A DNA stretch of 64,000 nucleotides from Hankyongella ginsenosidimutans (GCF_005144965.1 NZ_CP039704.1:2154001-2218000); one strand, 5' to 3'. Shown: positions 43,340 through 54,397, counted from the stretch's first letter. Notes: generated by a model from the sequence alone, not told the origin. Numbers and translations are program-made.

Positions 43340-43363
43340 AGCAACGAAGGATGAGTCCTTACG

Positions 43364-43549
43364 ATGATCGTATGTTTCTGCAATGACTTGCGGGAGACGG
43401 ATGTTCGTACTGCAGTGCGCACGACAGCCGGCCGTTCGGTCGAATCGGTCTATGCGAGCCTTGGCTGCCAGCTCCAGTGCGGCCAGTGCGCCTGCTATGC
43501 GCAGGAGCTGATCGATACCGAACAGAGCGCCCTTGTCCCTGCCGAATAA
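43364..43549 (+). CDS. bfd: bacterioferritin-associated ferredoxin
   Basis: An intact 61-residue 2Fe-2S protein. Cluster ligands are in MIVCFCNDLRE (CxC) and LGCQLQCGQCACYAQELI (CxxC), the Bfd arrangement. In relatives it docks on bacterioferritin and reduces the ferric core to release iron. It is followed about 70 bases later by bfr, and the pair likely forms one operon. Confidence 0.93.
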   Translation: MIVCFCNDLRETDVRTAVRTTAGRSVESVYASLGCQLQCGQCACYAQELIDTEQSALVPAE

Positions 43550-43617
43550 CCTGCAGGTTGCCGCGCCGCACACATGGCGCTACCTGATTGCAACGACACC
43601 ACTTCACAGGGGCCGCA

Positions 43618-44099
43618 ATGCAGGGCGACAAGACGGTCATCGAGCATCTCAACAAGATTCTGCGCAACGAGCTGACGGCGATCAACCAGTATTTCCTGCA
43701 TGCCCGCATGCTGGATAACTGGGGCTGAAGCGGCTCGGCAAATATGAATACCACGAGTCGATCGACGAGATGAAGCACGCCGACCGGCTGATCGAGCGTA
43801 TCCTGTTTCTGGAAGGCCTGCCGAACCTGCAGGCGCTGAACCGCCTGCGCATCGGCGAGACGGTCCCGGAACTGCTGCAGGCGGACCTTGATCTGGAACA
43901 TGACGCCATCCCGGACCTGCGCGAGGCGATCGCTTACTGTGAAACCGTGCGCGACTATGTGACCCGCGAACTGCTCGAGGACATCCTGGAGTCCGAGGAA
44001 GAACACGTGGATTTCCTTGAGACCCAGATTGCTCTGATCGACAAGGTCGGCCTGCAGAATTACCTGCAGAGCCAGATGGAACCGCTCAGCGACAGCTAG
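43618..44099 (+). CDS. bfr: bacterioferritin
   Basis: A heme-containing iron-storage protein of about 160 residues. Ferroxidase ligands are visible: Glu18 in [17 protein letters not shown], Glu51 and His54 in [20 protein letters not shown], Glu94 in [16 protein letters not shown], and Glu127/His130 in [16 protein letters not shown]. The heme-ligand Met52 is present in the same helix as Glu51. One missing base near 43725 (after DNWG) breaks the frame. It follows bfd in the same orientation. Confidence 0.95.
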
Positions 44100-44119
44100 A
44101 CCCTCGTGTCCTTCTCGCA

Positions 44120-44164
44120 TCTGAAATCCTGCCGCGCCTGATATCGGGTGTAACGGATTTCAGA
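44120..44164. repeat. inverted repeat downstream of bfr
   Basis: TCTGAAATCC (44120-44129) and GGATTTCAGA (44155-44164) are a perfect 10-bp inverted repeat with a 25-nt loop, about 20 bases after the bfr stop. It may act as a terminator or processing site; no uridine run follows. The stretch from here to 44301 holds otherwise only the hairpin at 44250-44270. Confidence 0.45.
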
Positions 44165-44249
44165 GTCGGGGCACCGCCTCATGCAGGCGGATGCGGATTT
44201 GCTTGAGCCTGAATGAGAAAACAGGCCCGACTCAATGCTGTAGACTTTT

Positions 44250-44270
44250 CCCTCCCGCCGAGCGGGAGGG
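44250..44270. repeat. GC-rich hairpin
   Basis: CCCTCCCGC and GCGGGAGGG form a perfect 9-bp stem with loop CGA, preceded by TTTT. Similar CCCTCCCGC hairpins are scattered in many sphingomonad-like genomes. It lies in the gap between bfr and the MITE copy; function unknown. Confidence 0.4.
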
Positions 44271-44301
44271 AGATTTGCGTCAACCGGATGTCATCAGTCT
44301 T

Positions 44302-44495
44302 TAGCAGGTTGCTGAAAAGTGATTTCCTGCACTCCAAACGCACAGCCGTCACCCCGGCGAAGGCCGGGGTCCATGGCCAACACCTTATATTCGTTGTATA
44401 TATATGCTCCCATGGATTCCGGCTGGAGTTTATCCCCGTCAGGGGCCGGAATGACGAAATGGAGCTGTATAATTCCACTTTTCAACAGCCTGTTA
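44302..44495. repeat. 194-bp MITE-like element, copy 2
   Basis: Same length, termini and AT-rich core (CTTATATTCGTTGTATATAT) as the copy at 552-745. The two GC hairpins have exchanged their inner parts relative to copy 1: the segment with GATAAACTCC in the left hairpin of copy 1 appears as its reverse complement (GGAGTTTATC) in the right hairpin here, while the core keeps its direction. It abuts the inverted copy of the 104-bp repeat, sharing the bases TTA. Confidence 0.85.
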
Positions 44496-44594
44496 GAACG
44501 GTCGATCTGACAGTATCAGATCGGCCGTTCTATCCTTTGTGTTGCCGCGATTTTTTAACAGGCAGATGAGACCATCCGCTTGGACATCGCTCTA
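44493..44594 (-). repeat. 102-bp two-hairpin intergenic repeat, copy B
   Basis: Read on the minus strand it begins TAGAGCGATGTCCAAGCGGA, contains an inner GATG...CATC hairpin, closes with AAAAAATCGC, and continues with GGCCGATCTGATACTGTCAG and TTCTAA. It aligns along its whole length with copy A at 24930-25033, with compensating arm differences. Its first three bases on the minus strand are the helicase stop codon. Confidence 0.8.
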
Positions 44595-46430
44595 GCGGTC
44601 GCCACGCGAGCCGGCCGGGCCACGATGGGCTGGGCGTGGTGCGCCGCCGGCGCGATGCGGCGCGCTCTTGCGGAACGGACGGTCGCCATAGCTGCGCTCA
44701 CCTTGCGGGCGGTCGCCACGCGGACGATCGCCGAAGCTGCGCTCACCCTGCGGACGGTCGCCGCGCGGACGATCACCGAAGCTGCGCTCGCCCTGCGGAC
44801 GGTCGCCGCGCGGACGATCACCGAAGCTGCGCTCGCCCTGCGGACGGTCGCCGCGCGGACGGTCGCCGAAGCTGCGCTCGCCTTGCGGGCGGTCGCCACG
44901 CGGACGGTCGCCGAAGCTGCGCTCGCCCTGCGGGCGGTCGCCACGCGGACGGTCACCGAAGCTGCGCTCGCCCTGCGGACGGTCGCCACGCGGACGGTCC
45001 CCGAAGCTGCGCTCGCCTTGCGGACGGTCGCCGCGCGGACGGTCACCGAAGCTGCGCTCACCCTGCGGGCGGTCGCCACGCGGACGGTCGCCGAAGCTGC
45101 GCTCACCCTGCGGGCGGTCGCCACGCGGACGGTCGCCGAAGCCGCGCTCGCCCTGCGGGCGGTCGCCACGCGGACGGTCGCCGAAGCTGCGCTCGCCCTG
45201 CGGACGCCTGCCGCGCGGACCGTCACCGAATGAACGCTCGGCGCGGGGCTCCGGCTGCGGTTTCGGCTTTACAGCCTTCACCTGCGCGACTGCTGCGAGG
45301 AAATTCTCCGGCAGCGGTTCGACTGCGATCTTGATGCGGGTCAGGCGCTCGATGTCGCGCAGGTAGCTGCGCTCATCGTCCGCCACGAACGAGATGGCCC
45401 GGCCATCCGCCCCGGCGCGCGCCGTGCGGCCGATCCGGTGCACATATTGCTCCGGCACGTTGGGAACCTCGAAGTTGACCACATGGCTGACGCCGTCGAT
45501 GTCGATGCCGCGTGCGGCGATGTCGGTTGCCACCAGCACCCGGCAGCGGCCCGAACGGAACAGCTCCAGCGCACGCTCGCGCTGCACCTGGCTCTTGTTG
45601 CCGTGGATGGCGACCGAGCGGATATCCATGGCCTCGAGGTGGCGCACCACCCGGTCGGCACCGTGCTTGGTGCGGGTGAACACCAGGGCGCGGTCGATTT
45701 CCGGGTCACCGAGCACCAGCGTCAGCAGCGCCTGCTTTTCCGCCTGGTTGACGAAGGTGACCGACTGCGCGACGCGCTCTGCCGTGGTTGCAGCCGGCGT
45801 GATCGCGACCTTGGCCGGGTCGGTCAGGTAGCGGCTGGCGAGTTCCGCGATGGCCGTCGGCATGGTCGCCGAAAAGAACAGGGTCTGACGCTCGGCCGGC
45901 AGCAGCGGCACGATGCGCTTCAAGGCATGGATGAAGCCAAGGTCCAGCATCTGGTCGGCTTCGTCAAGCACCAGCACTTCGACCTTGGACAGGGTGATGG
46001 CGCGCTGCTCGATCAGGTCGATCAGGCGGCCCGGCGTTGCAACCAGCACATCCGCGCCGCGTTCCATCTGGCGGATTTGCCGGTTGATCGGCACGCCGCC
46101 GAACACGGTGCCGACATGCAGGCGCAATTGCGCGCCATAGGTGCGGAACGACTCCGCAATCTGGCTGGCGAGCTCGCGGGTCGGTGCCAGCACCAGAACG
46201 CGTGCGCTGTGGCGCGGCGTCGGGGCCGGGTTGAGCGCCAGCCGGTGCAGGATCGGCAGCGCGAATGCAGCGGTCTTGCCGGTGCCGGTCTGGGCAATGC
46301 CCAGCAGGTCACGGCCTTCCATCACATGGGGAATGGCCTGCGCCTGGATCGGCGTCGGCGTGACGTAGCCTTCCTGGGCGAGGGCAGCCGCGATCGGGGC
46401 GGCGAGGTTGAGCGAAGCGAAATCGGTCAC
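44592..46430 (-). CDS. rhlE: DEAD-box RNA helicase, RhlE-like, with long tandem-repeat tail
   Basis: An intact 612-residue protein. Helicase motifs in order: TPTPIQAQAIP (Q motif), GIAQTGTGKTAAF (I), LVLAPTRELASQI (Ia), VATPGRLIDLI (Ib), VLVLDEADQMLDLGF (II), LFFSATMPTAI (III), ALVFTRTKHGADRV (IV), VLVATDIAARGIDI (V) and YVHRIGRTARAGADG (VI). After residue about 385 the tail is an intrinsically disordered, Arg/Gly/Asp-rich run of 15-residue repeats (unit [15 protein letters not shown]). The GTG at 46430 directly precedes the domain. The role is likely RNA remodelling in ribosome assembly or cold adaptation; the tail should bind RNA. The stop codon is shared with the intergenic repeat. Confidence 0.93.
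   Translation of the reverse strand: MTDFASLNLAAPIAAALAQEGYVTPTPIQAQAIPHVMEGRDLLGIAQTGTGKTAAFALPILHRLALNPAPTPRHSARVLVLAPTRELASQIAESFRTYGAQLRLHVGTVFGGVPINRQIRQMERGADVLVATPGRLIDLIEQRAITLSKVEVLVLDEADQMLDLGFIHALKRIVPLLPAERQTLFFSATMPTAIAELASRYLTDPAKVAITPAATTAERVAQSVTFVNQAEKQALLTLVLGDPEIDRALVFTRTKHGADRVVRHLEAMDIRSVAIHGNKSQVQRERALELFRSGRCRVLVATDIAARGIDIDGVSHVVNFEVPNVPEQYVHRIGRTARAGADGRAISFVADDERSYLRDIERLTRIKIAVEPLPENFLAAVAQVKAVKPKPQPEPRAERSFGDGPRGRRPQGERSFGDRPRGDRPQGERGFGDRPRGDRPQGERSFGDRPRGDRPQGERSFGDRPRGDRPQGERSFGDRPRGDRPQGERSFGDRPRGDRPQGERSFGDRPRGDRPQGERSFGDRPRGDRPQGERSFGDRPRGDRPQGERSFGDRPRGDRPQGERSFGDRPRGDRPQGERSYGDRPFRKSAPHRAGGAPRPAHRGPAGSRGDR
44735..45232 (-). repeat. tandem 45-bp repeat, 11 units, inside the helicase gene
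   Basis: Eleven head-to-tail units of exactly 45 bp encode the 15-residue motif [15 protein letters not shown], flanked by degenerate partial units at both ends. Units differ mainly at synonymous positions, plus one unit reading GERGF. The period is uniform and no unit carries a frameshift. Such arrays vary in copy number between strains by slippage. Confidence 0.95.
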
Positions 46431-46839
46431 GGGGAATCTTTCAAAATGAGAGGCAGGCCCGCACAGACCTCTGTGCAGGCGGTAAGACGACCCGCGTGAA
46501 AAGGGGCGTTGGGGAGCAAGCGTCCGAAGCGGTGGGCTCAAGTGCGGGTGCGTCCCGCGCGTGCTTCACGCTGCCCAACTCAAGCGCGGACGTGGTCCAC
46601 ACTGACGATGTGCGGGCCTATGCCGGAGATGGCCGCAAATGTCAAATGGTTGAGAGGCACCCGGGCCGGACATGGTGCACAGGGTGTGCCGGTGCACCGA
46701 TTTTCGCAGCCGCGACACGGACGCTTGTCAGGCGTCATGAATTACAATACTGGTGAGTTTTGAAAGAGGGCCGCCCGCGGGACGACCCGGCACCTCACAA
46801 TTCTTCGTACGTCTGCCATCCGGAAGGTCCCTCTTGGCC
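46431..46839. other. 409-bp intergenic region, divergent promoters presumed
   Basis: Separates the helicase (minus) from the EmrA gene (plus). It contains GCACAGACCTCTGTGC (46461-46476), a palindrome with 7-bp arms that would lie in the helicase leader, and an AT-rich patch at about 46738-46760. No convincing coding sequence or clear -35/-10 pair was found; a long leader would fit cold-regulated helicase mRNAs. Confidence 0.4.
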
Positions 46840-47969
46840 ATGAACGACCAATCCGAACAGACCAGCATCAAGCAGGCGCAGCGCAGCGCTGCGCGCAAAC
46901 GCTTGCTCGGGGCGCTGGCGGTTGTGCTGCTGGCGGCCGCGCTCGGATACGGCGTCTGGTGGTGGCTGGTCGGCTCGCGCGAAGTCTCGACCGACAACGC
47001 CTATGTTGGGGCGATGTGGCGCAGATCACGCCGCTGGTCGCGGCAGCCGTGCGGGACGTGCGGGTGGGCGACACCCAGGCGGTCAAGCGCGGCGACGTGC
47101 TGGTCGTGCTGGACGACACCGACCAGCGCCTCGCGGTCGCGACCGCCAGGGCAGAGCTGGACCGGGCGATCCGCCGGGTGCGCGGCTACCGCGCGACCGA
47201 CCGCGCGCTTGCTGCACAGGCATCGGCGCAGCGGCTGGCGGTGGCGTCGGCGCGCGCTGGTGTCAGCCAGGCGCAGGCGACGCTCGAGCGCGCCCGGCTG
47301 GACTATGAACGCCGCAAGGGGCTGGCCGGTTCCGGCGCGGTGTCGGACGAGGAAATCTCGACCGCGCGCGCAGCCTACACAGTCGCGCGCAGCGATCTGC
47401 AAGCCGCGCAAGCCCGGCTGGCGCAGGCGGAGGCCGACGTCGGCGCGGCAGCCGGTTCTCTGGCCGCCAATCAGACTCTGACCGACGGTGCAGACATCCA
47501 GAACAACCCGGAAGTTGCCGCCGCGCGCGCCAGGCTGCATATGGCGGAAGTGGACCTGTCCCGCACGGTGCTGCGTGCGCCGTTCGACGGCGTGGTGGCG
47601 CAGCGCAAGGTGCAGATCGGCCAGCGCGCGCAGATTGGCACCGCGCTGATGTCGGTGGTGCCGGTCGACAGGCTCTACGTCGACGCCAATTTCAAGGAAG
47701 TGCAGCTGGCGCATGTCCATGCCGGGCAACCGGTCACGCTGGTCTCCGATCTGTACGGCGACGATGTGGTCTACCACGGCACGGTCGTCGGCCGGGGCGG
47801 CGGCACCGGCTCGGCCTTCGCCATCATCCCGGCGCAGAACGCGACGGGCAACTGGATCAAGGTGGTGCAGCGGGTGCCGATCCGCATTGCGCTCGACCCC
47901 AAGGAGCTGGCCGAACATCCGCTGCTGATCGGCCTGTCCATGACCGTCAGCATCGACATCGAGCGCTGA
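46840..47969 (+). CDS. emrA: EmrA/HlyD-family membrane fusion protein
   Basis: About 376 residues; the periplasmic adaptor of a tripartite drug-efflux pump. One N-terminal membrane helix (LLGALAVVLLAAALGYGVWW) leads to VSTDNAYVGA; after a missing base near 47012 the barrel-sandwich domain begins with VAQITPLVAAAVRDVRVGDT and VKRGDVLVVLDDTDQ. A long helical hairpin follows (about residues 95-200, Ala/Arg/Gln-rich), then LSRTVLRAPFDGVVAQRKVQ, and VDANFKEVQLAHVHAGQPV. It works with EmrB, three bases downstream. Confidence 0.92.
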
Positions 47970-47972
47970 TCC

Positions 47973-49508
47973 GTGGCGACGGCCGTCGAGGGTGCGCCGC
48001 AGCCGCTGACCGGGAGCAAGCTGGTCCTGACCGGCTTCATGCTGGCGCTCGCCAATTTCATGGTCGTGCTCGATCTGACCATCGCCAACGTTTCCGTACC
48101 GCATATCGCAGGCGGGCTGGCGGTATCGCCGAGTCAGGGACTTGGGTCATCACGTCCTATGCCGTCGCCGAGGCGATCTGCGTGCCGCTGTCCGGGTGGC
48201 TGGCCCAGCGGTTCGGCCCGGCGCGGGTGTTCACCGTCGCCATGCTGATGTTTGCGTTCTGGTCGGCCATGTGCGGCCTGGCCGACAGCCTGGGCATGCT
48301 GGTGGTCTGCCGGATTCTGCAGGGTTTTCCGGCGGGCCGATGATCCCGCTCTCGCAGACCCTGCTGCTGCGCGTGTTCCCCAAGGAAAGCAGTCGGCGGC
48401 CATCGGCCTGTGGGCGATGACCACCGTCGTCGCGCCGATCGCCGGGCCGGTGCTGGGCGGCACCATCTGCGACCTCTACGGCTGGGAGTGGATTTTCTAC
48501 ATCAACGTGCCGATCGCCGTGCCGTGCGCGCTTGCGGTCTGGGCGGCCATTGGCAGCACCGACGACAAGCCGGTCAAGCGGCGCGTCGACGTGATCGGGC
48601 TTGGACTGCTGATCGTCTGGGTCGGAGCCATGCAGATCATGCTCGACAAGGGCAAGGAGCTGGACTGGTTCGCCTCGCCGGTCATTGTGACGCTGGCGAT
48701 CATCGCCGCGATCGGGTTCCTGGTGTTTCTGATCTGGGAGCTGACGGAGGCCGAGCCCATCGTCAACCTGCGGGTGTTCCGCCACCGGGGTTTTGCGATC
48801 GGGTCCTGGACGGTCTCGCTCGGCTTCGGCGCCTATTTCGCCAGCATCGTGCTCATCCCGCTGTGGCTGCAGACCAACGAGGGCTACACCGCCACCTGGG
48901 CCGGCTACGCCATGGCGTTCAACGGCATGCTTGCGGTGGTGTTCTCGCCCATTGTCGCCCGGCTGACCACGAAGTTCGACTCCAGGCGGCTGGTGGCGTT
49001 CGGATTGTGCATGGTCACCACGATCTCGCTGTGGCGGATGGCCGGCTTCAACACCGGTGTCACCTTCTGGGATGTAGCCATGCCGAACCTCATCCAGGGC
49101 ATCGCCGTGCCGTTCTTCTTCGTGCCGCTGACCGGGCTGATTCTGTCTTCGGTCGACCCGGAAGAGACGGCATCCGCCGCCGGCCTCAGCAACTTCATGC
49201 GCACGACCGCCGGCGCCTTTGCAACCTCGCTGGTGACGACCGGCTGGGAAGATGCAACCGAAGACGCGCGCACCCAGCTTGCCGGTCTGGTGCAGGACGG
49301 GGCTAGTCTGGTTGACCGCCTGTCAGCATCCGGCATGACCGCGCTTCAAGCCACCCGTCAGTTGGATCTGCTGGTCAATGCGCAGGCCGTACAGATCGCC
49401 ACCAACCGCATGTTCGGCTACTCCGCCGCCGTCCTGCTGCTGGGCGCGATCGCCATCTCCCTGGCACCCAAGCCGAAGCGCGTGGTCCAGCCCGGTGGCG
49501 GGCATTAG
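47973..49508 (+). CDS. emrB: DHA2-family multidrug MFS permease EmrB
   Basis: About 512 residues with 14 expected helices. Family marks: GFMLALANFMVVLDLTIANV (motif D1 region), WVITSYAVAEAICVPLSGWL, RILQGFSGGPMIPLSQTLLL, VLGGTICDLYGWEWIFYINV and a final helix AVLLLGAIAISLAPKPKR. Frameshifts lie near 48135, 48335 and 48393. The GTG start follows the emrA stop by three bases. No regulator (MarR or TetR) is next to the pair in this window. The TAG stop begins a dyad element. Confidence 0.92.
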
Positions 49509-49570
49509 ACCGTGTTCACGCCATCGGTTGAAGCGCGCACGCTTCAACCTCAACCGATCACGAGTGCGAC
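49506..49570. repeat. inverted-repeat element at the emrB 3' end
   Basis: ATCGGTTGAAGC (49523-49534) pairs with GCTTCAACC (49541-49549) plus ACCGAT (49553-49558) around GCGCAC, a long interrupted stem. It follows the emrB stop (TAG, 49506-49508) directly. No uridine run is present, so it is an intergenic dyad and not a standard terminator. Confidence 0.5.
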
Positions 49571-49672
49571 CGGGCGCAGCACTGGGGAAAATCAGTGTGA
49601 GTTCGCCGCGTAGCTCTTGTGTGCGTACTGGGTTTGCAGCAGTCTCCCCGGCGATAAGGGGAAGGAGGACGC

Positions 49673-50426
49673 ATGGCCTACGCAATCGACCTCACAGGCA
49701 AGCGCGCGCTAGTGACCGGCGCATCCAGCGGTTTTGGCCGGCACTTTGCGCAGGTGCTGGCGGCGACCGGCGCTGCCGTTGTTGTCGGGGCGCGTCGCAC
49801 CGACCGGCTGGAGGATCTTGTTGAGGCGATCCGCGCGCGCGGCGGCGACGCGCAGGCCGTCCCGATGGATGTGACCGATGCCGACAGCATCGCCGCTGCG
49901 TTCGCAGCGGCCGGCCTGGTGGATATCGTCGTGAACAACGCTGGCGTCGGCGGCGCCAAACCGCTGATCGAGACGACGGCTGTGGATTACGACGCGGTGA
50001 TCGACACCAACCTGCGCGGCGCGTTTCTGGTTGCAGTCGCCGCGGGGCGGGCGATGCAGCAGCACGGGCGCGGCGGCGCGATCGTCAACATCGCCTCCAT
50101 CCTCGGATTGCGGGTGGCCCCTATTTCGGACCCTACTGCATTTCCAAGGCGGGCGTCGTGCACATGACCGCGCAGATGGCGCTTGAGCTTGCGCCGTGGA
50201 ACATCCGGGTGAACGCGATCGCGCCGGGCTATTTCATCACCGAGATGACGGAGGGTTATCTGACCAGCGAGCAGGGCAGGCAGGTGACCAAGCGCATCCC
50301 GCTTGGCCGGTTTGGCGAGTACGCGGACCTGGATGCGCCGCTGCTGATGCTGGCGTCCGATGCCGGGCGGCACATCACGGGGTCACAATCCCGGTCGATG
50401 GCGGTCACCAGCTCGGCGGCCTGTAA
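49673..50426 (+). CDS. short-chain dehydrogenase/reductase
   Basis: A classical SDR of about 251 residues. It has LTGKRALVTGASSGFGRHFA (cofactor TGxxxGxG), VVVGARRTDRLEDLVE, VPMDVTDADS, IVVNNAGVGG, VNIASILG with the catalytic Ser, and after a missing base near 50115 YCISKAGVVHMTAQMALEL (YxxxK). The C-terminus has WNIRVNAIAPGYFITEMTEG and, after a second shift near 50385, VDGGHQLGGL. The Arg following the second strand suggests NADP preference. Substrate unknown. Confidence 0.9.
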
Positions 50427-50432
50427 TCGATC

Positions 50433-50476
50433 TCGAAGTTCGCACGAGCCAGATATCACAGCGTAGCGAACTTCGA
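50433..50476. repeat. 11-bp inverted repeat between the SDR gene and ohr
   Basis: TCGAAGTTCGC (50433-50443) and GCGAACTTCGA (50466-50476) are a perfect inverted repeat with a 22-nt centre, starting seven bases after the SDR stop and ending 30 bases before ohr. It does not match the AT-rich OhrR box, so it may be a terminator-like stem or an unrelated operator. Confidence 0.5.
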
Positions 50477-50506
50477 TTCCACGACACTAGCGCGAAAGGA
50501 CGATCC

Positions 50507-50932
50507 ATGCCTGTTGATGTGAAATATTCCACCAAAGCGACCGCGACCGGCGGCCGCGATGGCACAACACGCTCCGAGGACGGGAAGGTCGACCTCAAGC
50601 TGTCGACCCCGAAAGAGCTGGGCGGGGCAGGCGGCGAGGGCGCCAACCCCGAGCAGCTTTTCGCAGCCGGTTATTCCGCTTGCTTCATCGGTGCGCTGAA
50701 GGCGGCGGGCATGCAGTTGAAATTGAAAGTGCCGGCCGAGACCCGGGTCACGGCGACGGTCGGCATCGGGCCACGCTCGGAAGGCGGTTATGGTATCACG
50801 GCTGAACTGGCGGTGGACATACCCGGCATCGAGCGCGCCGACGCGGAAAAGCTGGTCGAGCTGGCGCACCAGATCTGCCCCTATTCCAACGCCACACGCA
50901 ACAACGTGGATGTCGGGATCGCGATCGTCTGA
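50507..50932 (+). CDS. ohr: organic hydroperoxide resistance protein (OsmC/Ohr family)
   Basis: An intact 141-residue thiol peroxidase. The two catalytic cysteines lie in LFAAGYSACFIGALKAAG and AHQICPYSNATRNNVDVGI, the Ohr arrangement. KYSTKATATGGRDGTTRSED and GGAGGEGANPEQL are typical N-terminal segments. It reduces organic hydroperoxides using lipoyl donors in the cytosol. No OhrR regulator is adjacent. The ATG at 50507 has AAGGA about seven bases upstream. Confidence 0.95.
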   Translation: MPVDVKYSTKATATGGRDGTTRSEDGKVDLKLSTPKELGGAGGEGANPEQLFAAGYSACFIGALKAAGMQLKLKVPAETRVTATVGIGPRSEGGYGITAELAVDIPGIERADAEKLVELAHQICPYSNATRNNVDVGIAIV

Positions 50933-51041
50933 GCTGAGGGTGGGGCGCTTCAGGCCGCCTGCCACACTCGACGAAGAGAAGGCTAGGCAAGTGCCCGTCC
51001 AACCGACATAAGCCTGCGCAAACAAACAGGAGTCGGGGACA

Positions 51042-51455
51042 GTGCTGGGACGTCTGAACCATGTCGGGGTGGCGACACCCTCCATCGAACAATCAATCGC
51101 GCTCTACCGCGAGATGCTTGGCGCAACGCTGGTCCGGACGCCGTTCGATCTGCCGGCGCAGGGCGTGCGCGTGTGTTTCATCGATACGCCGAACAGCCAG
51201 ATCGAGCTGATCGAGCCGCTGGGCGATGCGTCGCCGCTGCATGGGTTCCTGGCCAAGAACCCGCAAGGCGGGCAGCATCACCTGTGCTTTGAAGTGCCGG
51301 ACATCGAAGCCGCCGCCGCCGACATGGCCGCCAAGGGCCAAGGTGCTGGGGCCGCCGCGCATCGGCGCGCACGGCACGCCGGTGATTTTCGTGCATCCGC
51401 GCGATATGGGCGGGGTGCTGGTCGAACTGATGGAAACGCCGAAGGAGGCCCACTG

Positions 51456-51456
<1 letters not shown>
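51042..51456 (+). CDS. mce: methylmalonyl-CoA epimerase
   Basis: A glyoxalase-fold protein of about 138 residues. [20 protein letters not shown] holds the first metal His; [40 protein letters not shown] with the second His, and [14 protein letters not shown] with the Glu ligand follow. One missing base lies near 51345. GTG at 51042 is the only start at the domain edge. The stop overlaps the mutase start (TGATG). It interconverts the two methylmalonyl-CoA epimers. Confidence 0.93.
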
Positions 51457-53588
<2,132 letters not shown>

Positions 53589-53603
53589 AGCGAGGGTCAG
53601 GGT

Positions 53604-54387
53604 ATGCAGTTGAGCGCGGATAGTGCAGCGGTCGTGACCGGCGGGGCGTCAGGGCTGGGGAGGCGACAGCGCGCGCGCTGGCGGCGCGCGGAGTCAAGGT
53701 GGCCCTCTTCGACCTGAATGCGGAGGCGGGCCAGGCGGTCGCGGCGGAAATCGGCGGCGTTTTCTGCCCGGTGGACGTCACCGATGACACCAGCGTTGAT
53801 GCCGGCTTTGCCCAGGCGCGCGCCGCGCACGGGCAGGAGCGCATACTGGTCAACTGTGCGGGCATCGCGCCGGGCGCCAAGACGGTCGGGCGCGACAAGG
53901 CGAGCGGAGCGGCGGTCCACCACCGGCTGGACCTGTTCCAGAAGACGATCGACATCAATCTGGTCGGCACGTTCCGGTGTCTGGCGAAATCGGCGCTCGG
54001 CATGGCAGGGCTTGACCCGGTCAATGCTGATGGCGAGCGCGGCGTGATCATCAACACCGCGTCGGTTGCAGCGCAGGACGGCCAGATCGGCCAGGCCGCC
54101 TATGCGGCATCCAAGGGCGGGATTGTCGGGCTGACCCTGCCGGTCGCGCGCGACCTGATGGGGAGGGCATTCGCGTCAACACCATCCTGCCCGGCATCAT
54201 GGGCACGCCGATGATGGCCGGCATGCCGCAGGCCGTGCAGGACGCGCTGGCGGCATCCGTGCCGTTCCCCAAGCGTCTGGGCCAGCCGGCGGAGTTCGCC
54301 GGCCTCGCGCTGTTTTTGATCGAGACCACTTACATGAATGCCGGCCTAGTGCGCCTCGACGGCGCGATCCGCATGCCGCCGAAATAG
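53604..54387 (+). CDS. SDR-family 3-hydroxyacyl-CoA dehydrogenase type 2-like
   Basis: An SDR of about 261 residues resembling HSD10-type 3-hydroxyacyl-CoA dehydrogenases. It has SAAVVTGGASGLG (TGxxxGxG), KVALFDLNAEAGQAVAAEIG with Asp after strand 2 (NAD preference), LVNCAGIAPGAKTVGRDKAS, IINTASVAAQDGQIGQAAYA and AASKGGIVGLTLPVARDL (YxxxK spans these), then FPKRLGQPAEFAGLALFLIE. Frameshifts lie near 53660 and 54165. It is probably co-transcribed with the mutase and enoyl-CoA hydratase, pointing to branched-chain amino acid or fatty acid oxidation. Confidence 0.9.
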
Positions 54388-54397
54388 GAGAACAGCC

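Noticed and set aside
44735..45232. Regular repeats of about 45 bp considered as a CRISPR array.
   Set aside because: There are no unique spacers; units are head to tail, in frame, and part of the helicase coding sequence.
44580..45233. A long plus-strand frame opposite the helicase repeats.
   Set aside because: Any strand of a 45-bp repeat without stops stays open; the translation is a simple Ala/Arg/Leu repeat with no start signal or homology.
46496..46763. Two overlapping short open frames between the helicase and emrA.
   Set aside because: Neither has a ribosome site, typical codon pattern or recognisable domain; the region is more likely leader and promoter sequence.
50433..50476. The inverted repeat upstream of ohr as a standard OhrR operator.
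   Set aside because: Its GC-rich arms and 22-nt spacing do not fit the AT-rich OhrR consensus, and no ohrR gene is adjacent.
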